64,000 nucleotides of DNA, from assembly GCA_037951105.1 (NCBI GenBank), contig JBAMJV010002924.1, forward strand, positions 183,501 through 247,500, given 5' to 3'. Shown here piece by piece: positions 33,894 to 47,256 of this stretch. Source of the DNA: Echinarachnius parma. Taxonomy: Eukaryota > Echinodermata > Echinoidea > Clypeasteroida > Echinarachniidae. The number at the start of each line of letters is the position of its first letter. Within the stretch, counting starts at the first letter, position 1. A program made the position numbers and the translations under genes. The notes under the pieces were generated by a model. The model was not told the DNA's origin, did not search any database, and saw only the letters and a program-made list of their open reading frames with translations.

Positions 33894-34630
33894 GTAAATT
33901 CAAGTATGAACTCGACGATGCCAGTATTCGTTATGTATATTGAAACTAAAATGCATCAACTATATCACATTATGAGATTTTATGGTAGAAAAGATGCAAT
34001 TGTATTACTGTTTTACTTGCATTTCGTGTATGAAACCTTTCTATTGTATGTCAATAAAACAACATACTTCGACAATGATAAAACATATTGACTGTCCAGA
34101 GCTAAAATTTGTTTTTACTAACCGTAAAAAAAAAAATCTAAATTAGATATTATAAAGTAATATGATTGTAATCGTACTGTCAATTAATCTGTGTATTGCA
34201 GTAGAATTGTTTGCTTTTCGGGATCTCTCTATTTCCACTTTTTATTTGCTGTGTGATATTTATTCAAGATGCTAGTTGCCATTCTGCTTTGCTGGTTTTA
34301 TTTCACAAATGTAAACTATATTTGTTTTGTACAATGTTATTTATTTGCAATTGTTAGAAAATTAAAATAAACTAAACTGAACTGAATAAAATAAAATAAA
34401 ATCATATTTCGTCAACGATGAAAACGTTCACATTGGGCAATGCACATAAAATGTACATGTCATAACAAAACCCAGAAGGTATTAATATTATCCATGCAAC
34501 ATAAATCAATTAGAATTCAGGGACCTGTTATGTGGAACTCACTAGTAAACTATTTATTAAAGGGTGAAAAGATCTACAACCTTTTTAAAAATAGACATAA
34601 ACAAGCGATACTCAAAACCTACTGAATCCT
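33894..34630. other. No gene recognised
   Basis: AT-rich DNA with two short open frames of no recognisable family, and a short AATAAAATAAAATAAAAT run near 34385. Confidence 0.5.
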
Positions 34631-34789
34631 ACTGGTTGAAATGTTATAACATTGTCATTTAAGGATTCTTTTTTAATCATAGATACAATTTACATCAATG
34701 TATAGTTATATGCACAGTTTGTGTAAAGTACTATAATCATTGTTATAATAGTATATAGTGGGTTTTGGAGCGCGGCAAAGTGAGAATAT

Positions 34790-37204
34790 ACAAATGTATG
34801 TGTTCTTTCGTTTTCGTATGTGTGTGTTCGTAAGTGTTCCAGTACTTAGGTGAGTGTGTGCAAATAACAACCCATCATGGTCATTTATTCCACTTCCTTA
34901 GAAAAAAAATGCACACAATTTGTCTACGTCAGACCTATCAGGTCCCGGTCACATGGCGGTAATGGAAGAAACGCCCTTCGAGTATGATGAAATACAACCT
35001 TCGAAAACATTATTAGACCAAGCACTTTTTGATCAAATCATTCGAAGTATCACACTATTTTGTCAATTTTAAAATATTTTAAAGAAAATGAGTTAATGAC
35101 ATACCAAAAGGGGTATCAATGGTGTTTGAGATATCTACCACGTATTTTCTGCCTTTAATTTGATTTAAAAAAACAAGAACTTTTTACAGATTGTATGGAT
35201 TTTGTCCATTCCTTACATGTACATTAAAGGCATGGGTTTTACATACTACAAAGTGCAAAATTTGATCATTTCTTTCCCTGACAGTTGTGATTATCCATAG
35301 AATGGTCTCTCCAGTTCCCAGTGTGACTTGAATTACCATTTTGATTCTTGGTGAGAGGTTCCAAGTGGCATATAACTCTGTTGGAGAAGCAAATAATATT
35401 TGGATACTGACTGCCTGTGCTTTAGCAGTATACCAGGATAGGCAATCTTCACCTGGCATTACTTATTTGATAATAGCGATTGACTGTCATTCGGCAACTC
35501 TAATCAAGAATTGATTTACTAATAAACAAGCCCCACAAAGAATGGAAAAGTATTTCTATGATTTAAGCACTACTTGCAAACAAATCTCAAATTGTCCTAC
35601 TATGCACTGAAAACGTGTGTATGAAACCCATACCTTTTTATGGTAAAAATCCACGCAATTATTCATAAAATTAATGTTTCCTTTAAATTAAAGACATCAA
35701 ATTTGTTGTAGGCAGTCTTACTCCCATTGGCTATAACCCCTTTGATATAATATGAACTTTTGTTTTAATTAACTTTTAATTAAAGTGACATAATAGTGTG
35801 AACAATCTCAATAATTGAGCAAAAAGTGCTTGGTCTAATAATTTTTTTCCAATGCTGTATAATTATAAAAACGAAACAAAAAATCCACATTATTACAGGG
35901 TTGTGGATGCCAAAAGATCAAGACGACTTCTTTTGTCACGAATTGGGAAATCTCGCCCAAAATAACTTCCCGCCATTTCCTCCATGTAATCCCCGCTCTC
36001 GCCCAGCGAACCGTCACGGTGTGCGTGATTATTGTTCGATAACCTCAGCAGTTCCAATAGAATAATGTAGGTAAAAAAAAAACACTGTAAATTGTCGCTG
36101 TATGAAATGTGCTATAGTGATTGCCTAAAAATGTATACAAAAGTCCGTCTTTATCAGTGGGTTATGGTGCGCACGTAATAATTTGTTTGGGGTGTGTATT
36201 ATAATATTTTTACTAATAATTACAAGCAATACTCCCACACACCCAAATTAAAACTAACAAATGTACATCAATGCTAACAAGTCTCCGTCACGTGTTACGA
36301 AAGGCGGTAAATAGTGGTTAGATGATAGATTTAGTTGCAATTATTATTGAATAACAATACTTAACCATGTTAACACGCGGATATATATACTTCGTATGGC
36401 ACTTCGGTACGGCCTAAATGTGTTGTTTTAGCATTTAAACAATGTTACTATAGACCCCTAGACACAACAGTCGGAAGACACATCTTCAGATCATACATAT
36501 ACTAAAATGTTATTACCCCTTCGTAAGCAAAGGTACTAAATCCATGTAATACCTAAGATTCTGGAAATGTAACATAAATATAACAAATTGATCATAAATA
36601 ACAAGCACTCACGTTGTCCTAAGTTTTTATCAAATGTAAATTAGAAGAAAAACAAACACATACACATCAACATATTCTGGTACTACTGATGACAAGATTT
36701 TTCAGACGCGTGGGCGCTATCAGAGACAAAAATCAGCGGGACGGTGTAGCAGTTAAAGGGATAGTGTTGGTTTAGAGGTCGCTACACACTATACCTTTTC
36801 ATGAGATAATGAAATCTGAGTTTCAGATTTGAAAGAGCATACAATTTTAATGACTGTATAAGCTTTATTTGATCAAAATCGGTTCAGCAATGGCTGAAAT
36901 GGCCCCAAAGTTAGTCGATAATTTTGATCCAGGCGTTACAACAATTTTAAAAATGCTTAAAACAAATATCTCTAGTTTTAACGACTCTTTTCGAATCATT
37001 ATGATAACAGGCTTTTTATTTATTCATTTGTTGTATTCCTTTCGAGCATGGTGGAGTTATAACTGTTAGTTTGTAATGTAATGGTGCAGGTTTTGGTTAC
37101 GTAAATTCAGTTGCTAAAGTTCAGCCTTACCAAAAGTGTACTACCCCTTTAAGGGGTATTAATTCATGTTATAGGGTCCTAGTGTCTTCTTATCCGTATT
37201 TTAT
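34790..37204. repeat. 2.4-kb tandem duplication, unit 1
   Basis: From TATACAAATGTATGTGTTC to the next occurrence of the same phrase. It contains the family 2 MITE and the CCCGCCATTTCC block. It is more diverged than units 2 and 3. Short open frames with many stops; no supported gene. Confidence 0.85.
36753..37152. mobile_element. Family 2 TTAA MITE, copy 2
   Basis: Same ends and position within its block as 28127-28526. Confidence 0.75.
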
Positions 37205-39645
37205 GGATATACAAATGTATGTGTTCTTTCGTTTTCGTATGTGTGTGTTCGTAAGTGTTCCAGTACTTAGGTCAGTGTGTGCAAATAACAATCCATCATG
37301 GTCATTTATTCCACTTCCTTAGAAAAAAAATGAACACAATTTGTCTACGTCAGATCTATCAGGTCCCGGTCACGTGGTATGAATGGCGGTAATGGAAGAA
37401 ACGCCCTTCGAGTATGATGAAATACAGCCTTCGAAAACATTATTAGACCAAGCACTTTTTGATCAATCATTCGAAGTATCACACTATTTTGTCCATTTTA
37501 TAATATTTTAAAGAAAATGAGTTAACGACATACCAAAAGGGGTATTAGAGATACATACCAAGTATTTTCTGCCTTTAATTTGATTTAAAAAAACAAGATC
37601 TTTAAAAAATTGTATGGATTTTGTCTATTCCTTATACATGTATATTAAAGGCATGGGTTTTACATACATTTTTTAATACAAAGTGCCAAATTTGATGATT
37701 TGTTTCCCTGAAAGTTGTGATTATCCATAGAATGGTCTCTCCAGTTCCCAGTGTAACTTGTATTACCAGTTTGATTCTTCATGTTCTTGGTGAGAGGTTC
37801 CAAGTGGCATTTAACTCTGTTGGAGAAGCAAATAATATTTGGATACTGACTGCCTATGCTTTAGCTGTATACCAGGATAGAGGCCATCTTTACCTGGCAT
37901 TACTTCTTTGATAAGAGCGATTGACTGTCACTTGGCAACTTTAATCAAGAATTTATTTACTAATAAACAAGCCCTACAAAGAATGGAAAGTATTTTTATG
38001 ATTTAAGCACTACTTGCAAAAAAAAATTCAAATTGTCCTACTATGCATTGAAAACGTGTGTATAAAACCCATACCTTTTTATGGTAAAAATCCACGCAAT
38101 TATTCATACAATTCATGTTTTCTTCAAATTAAAGACATCAAATCTGTTGTAGGCATTCCTAATCCCATTGACTATACCCCCTTTGATATACAGTATTATG
38201 TACTTTTGTTTCTTTAAAATGTATAATTAAAGTGACATAATACTGTGAACAATCTCAATAATCGAGCAAAAAGTGCTTGGTCTAATAATGTTGTCCAATG
38301 CTGTATAATTATATAAACGAAAAAACAACAACACATTATTACAGAGTTGTGGATGCCAAAAGATCAAGACGACTTCTTTTGTCACGAATTGGGAAATCTC
38401 GCCCAAAATAACTTCCCGCCATTTCCTCCATGTAATCCCCGCTCTCGCACAGCCAACCGTCACGGTGTGCGTGATTATTGTTCGATAACCTTCGCAGTTC
38501 CAATAGAATAATGTATTTTGTGTAAAAAAAACCTGTAAATTGTCGCTGTATGAAATGTGCTAGAGTGATTGCCTAAAATGTATACAAAAGCCCGTCTTTA
38601 TTAGTGGGTTATGGTGCGCGCGTAATTATTTGTTTGGAGTGATAATATTTTACTAATAAGTACAAGTAATACTCCCACACACCCACATTAAAACTAACAA
38701 ACGTACTTCAGGGCTAACAAGTCTCGGTCACGTGTTACGAAAGGCGGTATAGAGTGGTTAGATGATAGATTTAGTTGCAATTATTATTGAATAACAATAC
38801 TTAACCATGTTAACACGCGGATATATATACTTCGTATGGCACTTCGGTACGGCCTAAATGTGTTGTTTTAGCATTTAAACAATGTTACTATAGACCCCTA
38901 GACACAACAGTCGGAAGACACATCTTCAGATCATACATATACTAAAATGTTATTACCCCTTCGTAAGCAAAGGTACCAAATCCATGTAATACCTAAGATT
39001 CTGGAAATGTAACAGAAATATAACAAATTGATCATAAATAACAAGCACTCACGTTGTCCTAAGTTTTTATCAAATGTAAATTAGAAGAAAAACAAACACA
39101 TACACATCAACATATTCTGGTACTACTGATGACAAGATTTTTCAGACGCGTGGGCGCTATCAGAGACAAAAATCAGCGGGACGGTGTAGCAGTTAAAGGG
39201 ATAGTGTTGGTTTAGAGGTCGCTACACACTATACCTTTTCATGAGATAATGAAATCTGAGTTTCAGATTTGAAAGAGCATACAATTTTAATGACTGTATA
39301 AGCTTTATTTGATCAAAATCGGTTCAGCAATGGCTGAAATGGCCCCAAAGTTAGTCGATAATTTTGATCCAGGCGTTACAACAATTTTAAAAATGCTTTA
39401 AAAAAATATCTCTAGTTTTAACGGCTCTTTTCGAATCATTATGATAACAGGCTTTTTATTTATTCATTTGTTGTATTCCTTTCGAGCATGGTGGAGTTAT
39501 AACTGTTAGTTTGTAATGTAATGGTGCAGGTTTTGGTTACGTAAATTCAGTTGCTAAAGTTCAGCCTTACCAAAAGTGTACTACCCCTTTAAGGGGTATT
39601 AATTCATGTTATAGGGTCCTAGTGTCTTCTTATCCGTATTTTATG
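37205..39645. repeat. 2.44-kb tandem duplication, unit 2
   Basis: Very close to unit 3 over its whole shared length, with only scattered differences, implying a recent duplication. The join to unit 3 reads TTTATGGATATACAAATGTA, the same as its own left edge. Confidence 0.92.
39193..39592. mobile_element. Family 2 TTAA MITE, copy 3
   Basis: Almost identical to copy 2, since it lies in the adjacent tandem unit. Confidence 0.75.
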
Positions 39646-41182
39646 GATATACAAATGTATGTGTTCTTTCGTTTTCGTATGTGTGTGTTCGTAAGTGTTC
39701 CAGTACTTAGGTCAGTGTATGCAAATAACAATCCATCATGGTCATTTATTCCACTTCCTTAGAAAAAAAATGAACACAATTTGTCTACGTCAGACCTATC
39801 AGGTCTCGGTCACGTGGTATGAATGGCGGTAATGGAAGAAACGCCCTTCGAGTATGATGAAATACAGCCTTCGAAAACATTATTAGACCAAGCACTTTTT
39901 GATCAATCATTCGAAGTATCACACTATTTTGTCCATTTTATAATATTTTAAAGAAAATGAGTTAACGACATACCAAAAGGGGTATTAGAGATACATACCA
40001 AGTATTTTCTGCCTTTAATTTGATTTTAAAAAACAAGATCTTTAAAAAAATTGTATGGATTTTGTCTATTCCTTATACATGTATATTAAAGGCATGGGTT
40101 TTACATACATTTTTTAATACAAAGTGCCAAATTTGATGATTTGTTTCCCTGAAAGTTGTGATTATCCATAGAATGGTCTCTCCAGTTCCCAGTGTAACTT
40201 GTATTACCAGTTTGATTCTTCATGTTCTTGGTGAGAGGTTCCAAGTGGCATTTAACTCTGTTGGAGAAGCAAATAATATTTGGATACTGACTGCCTGTGC
40301 TTTAGCTGTATACCAGGATAGAGGCCATCTTTACCTGGCATTACTTCTTTGATAAGAGCGATTGACTGTCACTTGGCAACTTTAATCAAGAATTTATTTA
40401 CTAATAAACAAGCCCCACAAAGAATGGAAAGTATTTTTATGATTTAAGCACTACTTGCAAAAAAAAATTCTAATTGTCCTACTATGCATTGAAAACGTGT
40501 GTATAAAACCCATACCTTTTTATGGTAAAAATCCACGCAATTATTCATACAATTCATGTTTTCTTCAAATTAAAGACATCAAAATCTGTTGTAGGCATTC
40601 CTAATCCCATTGACTATACCCCCTTTGATATACAGTATTATGTACTTTTGTTTCTTTAAAATGTATAATTAAAGTGAAATAATACTGTGAACAATCTCAA
40701 TAATCGAGCAAAAAGTGCTTGGTCTAATAATTTTTTCCAATGCTGTATAATTATAAAAACGAAAAAAAAACCCCACATTATTACAGAGTTGTGAATACCA
40801 AAAGATCAAGACGACTTCTTTTGTCACGAATTGGGAAATCCCACCCAAAATAACTTCCCGCCATTTCCTCCATGTAATCCCCGCTCTCGCACAGCCAACC
40901 GTCACGGTGTGCGTGATTATTGTTCGATAACCTTCGCAGTTCCAATAGAATAATGTAGTTTGTGTACACAAAACCTGTAAATTGTCGCTATATGAAATGT
41001 GCTATAGTGATTGCCTAAAATGTATACAAAAGCCCGTCTTTATTAGTGGGTTATGGTGCGCGCGTAATTATTTGTTTGGAGTGATAATATTTTACTAATA
41101 AGTACAAGTAATACTCCCACACACCCACATTAAAACTAACAAACGTACATCAGGGCTAAAATGTCCCGGCCACGTGTTACGA
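39646..41182. repeat. 2.44-kb tandem duplication, unit 3 (partial)
   Basis: Matches unit 2 until CACGTGTTACGA near 41182, then switches to sequence resembling 24760-25020. Confidence 0.9.
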
Positions 41183-41463
41183 TCAGACGAATTGCAGTAG
41201 AGTGGTAGTAAGAGGCACCCTACGAGAATGATTAACTGACATTTTATTTAGAACACTTGCAGAATAACGCGGACATTTCATCACATTGGATATATATATT
41301 TGTTTGAAGGAATATAATAGTTGAAATGCAGGGGTGTGGGGGGAGGGAGTGGAGGAAGCAATATTGCGCCTCCTCCCATTTTGAAATTTGTGCCCGTATT
41401 GCCCCACAGACTGTTGAAGTCCATTTAGGCTAATAAGGATGGATATGATGCCAGCCCCATAGA

Positions 41464-42035
41464 TTAAAGGGATAGTTGAGTTTTGGTAGAGAGGGCGCTA
41501 CACATAATAATTTTGTTGTGAGATAATGAAAAACTGAGTGTAAAATTTGGAAGAGCATAATATTTTAGTGACAGAATAAACTTAATTTGATCAAAATCGG
41601 TTCAGAAACAGCTGAAATATCCATAAACGTAACCATTTGTAATAAATGTGATGCCCCACAAATATTAGATAATTTTGAACCAACCGTTACAAATTTTTAC
41701 AAAATGCTTCCTCTTTTTAAAAATGTTAAAAAGAAGTTTTTTAATAGTTGTCGATTATCTCTATCTAATCACTATTTTTACGAACCTTCACATGCATACA
41801 ATTTTGTTTAAAATGGTTTAAACCAATGAGTTCTTAGAAAGCGCCATCTTGAGTTTGAACGGCTCTGTTTGAATGATAAAAGGCTTTTTACTAAGTCGTT
41901 TGTAATTTTGAATTCCTTTCAAGCATGGTAGAATTATAACTATTAGTTTGTAATATAATGGTGCAGGTTTTGGTTACTAAAATTCGGTTTGACCAAAACT
42001 GTACTCTCTTTACCAGAACTCAACTTTCCCTTTAA
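41464..42035. mobile_element. Family 1 TTAA MITE
   Basis: A complete 572-bp copy in inverted orientation relative to 4057-4619, with both ends and the CCCCACA centre. The flanking sequence downstream (42036-42269) matches 26908-27141. Confidence 0.87.
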
Positions 42036-42594
42036 GTTGCCAACCTGAGAACATTATTAAATAAAATGTGGATATACTTCGTATGGCACTTCGGTACGGC
42101 CTAAATGTGTTGTTTACTAGACCCGTAGACACAACATTCGGAAGACTCATCTTCAGATCAAATACAGTACAAATACTAAAATGTGAATACCCCTTCGTTA
42201 GCAAAGGTACCAAATCCATGTAATACCTAAGATTCTGGAAATGTGTTTTGTAATTTGTAATATTCCGAAGGCTTGGTACGAACAGTCACGTTCACGTCAC
42301 GTTCACGGTTCTGTACCTTTTGTGAAACAGGTCACCCAAATCTACAAACAGTCACGGTAAAGTGACCCAACAATTTGTCGTTTTCCATGCCGGTAAAACT
42401 CGAATTGTCACGTCTACCAAAACGTGACGTGAGTGTTTAATCATTATTTGTAAACGTGAAAGCGCTTGTTACTAAGACTAGTAATGACGTCATCCAGAAT
42501 ATTCTCGACGACACTATTTTCCTTTTTGTGCGAGTGAATTCCTATGGGGATTGCGTGTTTAAGGATTTGTCGCAGCGCACACAAAATTGTATGT

Positions 42595-43213
42595 AAGTGA
42601 TCTGATGCGTCGCGACGATATCGACGAGATTCGAGAGCGAGGCCGAGGCACAGTTTGACGACGCGGCGATCGAGTAAATTGCAGGCTAGGCGCCGGATAT
42701 TTTCGATGATACAAAGTGAGAATGTGAGTATAGTTTGGTATATCATTATTCTTTTCTAGCTGTTACGAGGACATGCCATATGCCCAAGCCCAAGGCTCGA
42801 CACGGCTATGGCTGCATTAGCCATGTGCAAAGATTGCCACTGCATAGCCGGCCTACCTAGGGCCTAGGCCATCATAGCATGCAAGCTAGCACTGCCACAT
42901 GACTGCACTCTGGAATTCACTGGCTGCCGTCAATAATGATAAGGCAGATATCTAGTGCATAAAATAGCCTTGATTACGAAGTCCTGCCAGGCTTTGGGCC
43001 ATAGCCGTGTCGAGCCGTGGGCTTGGGCATATGGCATGTCCTCGTAACAGCTGGAAAAGTATAATGATATACCAAACTATACTCACATTCTCACTTTGTA
43101 TCATCGAAAATATCCGGCGCCTAGCCTGCAATTTACTCGATCGCCGCGTCGTCAAACTGTGCCTCGGCCTCGCTCTCGAATCTCGTCGATATCGTCGCGA
43201 CGCATCAGATCAC
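42595..43213. repeat. 215-bp inverted repeat inside the 2.0-kb element
   Basis: The arms 42595-42810 and 43001-43213 are almost exact complements, separated by about 190 bp. Both arms therefore encode the same short peptide outward, with residues such as NIRRLACNLLDRRVVKLCL. No evidence that it is a gene. Confidence 0.88.
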
Positions 43214-43267
43214 TATATATATATGCATGCACGCAATGAAACGTACCTGTGCAAGGCGCGGCGATTA

Positions 43268-43402
43268 CGACTACCCCCCCCCCCCCCCCCCGCTGACAGG
43301 ATTTTATGAACCGCTAGGTCCTGGTCCTGTTGGAACCGGTCCTGGTCTAGGCTTCGAAAAAATATTACGAATAAACCTACCCCCCCCCCCCCCCCCCCCC
43401 CC
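43268..43402. repeat. C-tract repeat with CGCTGACAGGA units
   Basis: Two C runs each followed by CGCTGACAGGA and a GGTCCTGGTC-rich phrase, forming a short direct duplication inside the 2.0-kb element. Confidence 0.7.
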
Positions 43403-44453
43403 ACCGCTGACAGGACTTTTTTTCAACTACTTGGTCCTGGTCTAGGTTCAACATTTTGGGACTGGTCCTGGACCAACATCACATTTTTTGACAAAAACCC
43501 CCTTGAAAATATCGTGGGTTCGCTAGTGATTTTGTTGCCCCCCAATCAGTCCGACCACGCTACACCACCATGACCACTGAATTTTATTATTACACACAAG
43601 TAATCAATACGTGTAGAAAGTTATTTTGCTCAAACCTATTCGTTAAAATTATTTCGCTATTTGTATAAAGGGGGACTTTCATTTGTTGTTGTTTTTATTA
43701 CATGTTTGTTTTTTGTGTACGTATAATTTGCGTGTATGGGAGGGTATAACTAGCTACCATTGTGTCTGGGTGTGCATGCATTTGTCTAGCTGTGTCATTA
43801 TCATCCTTTGATAAGTGTATGCGCTTTTCCTTACACCATACACGATACTTTATTATATAATTTTATATTTTATTGTACATTATTATATACACCCCCCCCC
43901 CCAACCCGCCCCCCATGGGTACGCCTATGAATGGTACATTTTCATTCATTCATTCATTTCACATAATCTATACGACATCTTCGGCCCGAACCAGCTATTT
44001 TGCCATTAGTCTCTTCTCAATGACAATTTACGTTATTTTTTAAAACGCAAGTGGCAATTTACGTGAGCTTTCGTAGATTGCATATAGCAGGTCAACAAAT
44101 TGTTGGGTCACGTTACCCTACACTTCGTAGATTTGGGTGACCTGTTTCACAAAAGGTACAGAACCTGAACGTGACGTGAACGTGACTGTTCGTAGATTTG
44201 GGTGACCTGTTTCACAAAAGGTACAGAACCTGAACGTGATGTGAACGTGACGTGAACGTGACTGATCGTACCAAGCCTATTCCGAATGATTAGCTGCGTC
44301 GTGGACAGAAATATAACAAATTGATCATAAATATTTAAACTTACACTCAGTTTGTCCTAACTTTTTATCAAATGTAAATTAGAAAATAAACAAACACATA
44401 CACATAATAATACTAATAATATAGAGCACGTATCATACACATCAACATAGCTA

Positions 44454-44528
44454 CGGGGGGGGGGGGGCACGGGGGGCACGTGCCCCCCCAATCGTTTGGC
44501 AAAAAAAAAAAAAAAAAAAAAAAAAAAA
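44454..44528. repeat. G tract, C tract and poly-A
   Basis: TACGGGGGG-type repeat remnant with a GGGGGGCACGTGCCCCCC palindrome followed by a poly-A run of about 28. Confidence 0.75.
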
Positions 44529-44684
44529 TGACGACCCGACATGAAGCCAAATGTGTCTACAATGTATATCATTCATTATTATCACATTTTATTTAATGTG
44601 TGATAATAATCATTATCAACGATAATAACCAAGAACATAACAGTCGTTCCCTAGTACTAGCAATAGCGCACCTATATCAGTGGG

Positions 44685-45150
44685 TGCGGTTCGTTATTCC
44701 GAAGGTTCGTTATTCCGAAGGTTCGTTATTCCGAAGGTTCGTTATTCCGAACACGCAAATTTCCTATACCTGAGTGTTCGTTAATCCGAAAATGAAATAG
44801 GGTTCGTTAATCCGAACATTTGTTGCATTATTCCGAAGGTTCGTTATTCCGAAGGTTCGTTATTCCGAAGGTTCGTTATTCCGAAGGTTCGTTATTCCGA
44901 AGGTTCGCTATTCCTAAAATGAAATCGGGTTCGTTATTCCGAAGGTTCGTTATTCCGAAGGTCCGTTATTCCGAAGGTTCGTTATTCCGAAGGTTCGTTA
45001 TTCCGAAGGTTCGCTATTCCTAAAATGAAATCGGGTTCGTTATTCCGAAGGTTCGTTATTCCGAAGGTCCGTTATTCCGAGGGTTCGTTATTCCGAAGGT
45101 TCGCTATTCCTAAAATGAAATCGGGTTCGTTAATCCGAAAATGTATTTGG
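44685..45150. repeat. 16-bp tandem array GGTTCGTTATTCCGAA, copy 2
   Basis: The same 16-bp unit as at 33440-33893, on the opposite strand. The unit has no stop codon in any frame on one strand, so it reads as a repeating 16-residue peptide (RYSEGSLFRRFVIPKV). Confidence 0.9.
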
Positions 45151-45295
45151 GTTTGTTATAATGCTATAATTTCATATAAAGTGATAAAATAAACTTAAAT
45201 GTTTGATTGGTCTGGCCAAGGGAGGGAAAGGGGGAGGGGTATGCTTAATGCAGGCTGTAAATTAAATAAACAAAACACAAACTATAGTATTATAA

Positions 45296-45592
45296 CAAGC
45301 CCGATTTAATTTTCGGAATAACGAACCCGATTTTATTTTCGGATCAACGAACCTTCGGAATAACGAACCTTCGGAATAACGAACCTTCGGAATAACGAAC
45401 CCGATTTTATTTTCGGATCAACGAACCTTCGGAATAACGAACCTTCGGAATAACGAACCTTCAGAATAACGAACCTTCGGAATAACGAACCTTCGGAATA
45501 ACGGACCTTCGGAATAACGAACCTTCGGAATAACGAACCTTCGGAATAACTGAACCTTCGGAATAACGAACCTTCGGAATAACGGACTGTAA
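45296..45592. repeat. 16-bp tandem array TTCGGAATAACGAACC, copy 3
   Basis: Faces copy 2 across a spacer of about 150 bp, so together they form a long inverted repeat. Confidence 0.9.
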
Positions 45593-45599
45593 CCATATC

Positions 45600-46240
45600 A
45601 GTTTGAAGAATCCTTCCAATATAGCGCCTTATGCAAATTTTCAGTCCCGTGCGCGAGGATCGACGCTCACCGCATTTCAGAAGACATAGAGCGCGTATAG
45701 GCCTAACAAACTTCCTAGCATGGTAAATCGTTTATCATACCAAGGGCCCTTTTAGGATCTTGAATCTGCCTCCCGCTTTTATAGATAATTTTGACGCCTT
45801 CGTGCAGGCTATAAAGGCGCATAGCTGCACTACATAGTCCTAAATGTCTAGGTAAAGACAAACTTCTTTTACTAATTTCTTCACTCCAAATGCACCCGTT
45901 CCATTAATTCATGATGCATAATCTAGGCATATTGTTGATGCTCATGATTGAAGGAGCACCAGTCATCTTCTCCAGAGTCGATATCTGCATCAGTTGAGCA
46001 TAGGCCTACTGAAACTAATTCAAGGGACCCGAGCATAGCTGTTTTTTTTTTAGTTTGAAAAGGACTGTAAATCTTAATTTTTGCCGCGCGCTTCGCGCGC
46101 ATATTCTGAAATACTTATATATACTAAATTTATTAGACCCTCATCTATCATGTCTATAGCACACCATCGGAAAATAAAATAATTTGAAATAATATATCTT
46201 TTAGTAAATTCGGTCCATATGCGCTGAATGCAAATAAAAT
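45600..46240. other. No gene recognised
   Basis: Unremarkable mixed DNA with a GCCGCGCGCTTCGCGCGC hairpin near 46082 and no open frame of interest. Confidence 0.45.
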
Positions 46241-46249
46241 TGGAATATT

Positions 46250-46530
46250 ATGTCCCCCACATTAGAAAGGGGAGGAGATTGTCCCCCTCCTTTGTCATTA
46301 AGTATGTTTGGTTCCATACTTATATACTTTATATTACGTGAAATTTCTGTCTTAGGTGGGCACCAAATTGCACAATTTCAGGCCCCAAAATCCGAAAGCT
46401 CCCTACTGTGGGAGGGGGACACCCCCTCCCACACCCTCCCCCAATCGGTCGCTTCGCTTCCTCGCAATGTCTCCCCTCCACTTTTGCTTAGTTCCATTGG
46501 AGCTCAATGCCCTAGACTATATCGATGGCT
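46250..46530. repeat. GGGAGGGGG/CCCTCCCAC repeat, split by an insertion
   Basis: Shares GCACCAAATTGCA, AAAGCTCCCTAC and CGCTTCGCTTCCTCGCA with 48400-48595 and, loosely, with 15420-15690. It is a dispersed repeat, not coding. Confidence 0.6.
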
Positions 46531-46533
46531 CTA

Positions 46534-47212
46534 TACTGCCGTCCCATGACAAAAGGAAGCAACTCTGAATTTATCAAAATCGACTTTTTTCTTGATTTGG
46601 GGTATTTTTTGTATGCTCTACATGATGGTGAAAAAATTGAGGCCACATGACCCCTAATTTCCGAAATATAGATATATCAAAAGGAAGCAACTCTAAAGAT
46701 TTCCTCATAAAACAATGACAAAAGGAAGCAACTCAATCAGCCAATCACCTATCAGCATGGAAGTGGCATGTGTGCATTGATCTCCCAATCAGCCAATCAG
46801 AGCGCGCCTAAGTGCAGCTCACTTTTCTCCTTGAATGTCTGTCAACCACTGCACCAGAATTGATACAGAAAATGATGAAATTCGCTAATCTGTTTGCACA
46901 TCTGAAGGAAACGTTAGTGTATTTTGACTGAAGTATATATATACATTTAAAACCCATTTCATTTATCAATCAAAATGCTGACTGTGAATACAAAATATAA
47001 CGTTTGATTTTTTTTTTCACAGCACAAGTTCTGATGCTGTGTGTTTATTATTGTCCCACATGTAGACTTTTGTGTGGGGAATTTTGCAGAAAATGATAAA
47101 CTTGATGAAATGTTGTTTTACCTGGCTGGCTTTGCCAATGACTCGGACACAAACACAAACACGCACACACATGCACAACCATACACGTACACACACATAC
47201 AAACACACGCAT

Positions 47213-47256
<44 letters not shown>

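Larger units (their letters stand above)
42270..44277. mobile_element. 2.0-kb element with 9-bp target duplication
   Basis: Ends GGCTTGGTACGA and TCGTACCAAGCC, then CAGTCACGTTCACGTCACG-type repeats. Flanked by the perfect 9-bp repeat TATTCCGAA (42261-42269 and 44278-44286). The paralogous empty site with a single TATTCCGAA is at 27133-27141. The right end is duplicated internally. Nine-bp duplications suggest a Mutator-like or foldback element. The interior holds a large inverted repeat and C tracts, but no transposase. Confidence 0.9.

Noticed and set aside
37717-40352. Recurrent 64-aa frame containing GERFQVAFNSVGEAN
   Set aside because: Lies in the tandem duplication; older copies at 25500 and 35340 break the frame, so it is not under coding constraint.
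44820-45596. Repeat protein with RYSEGSLFRRFVIPK units
   Set aside because: Purely a consequence of a 16-bp DNA repeat lacking stops; no start, splice or non-repeat context.
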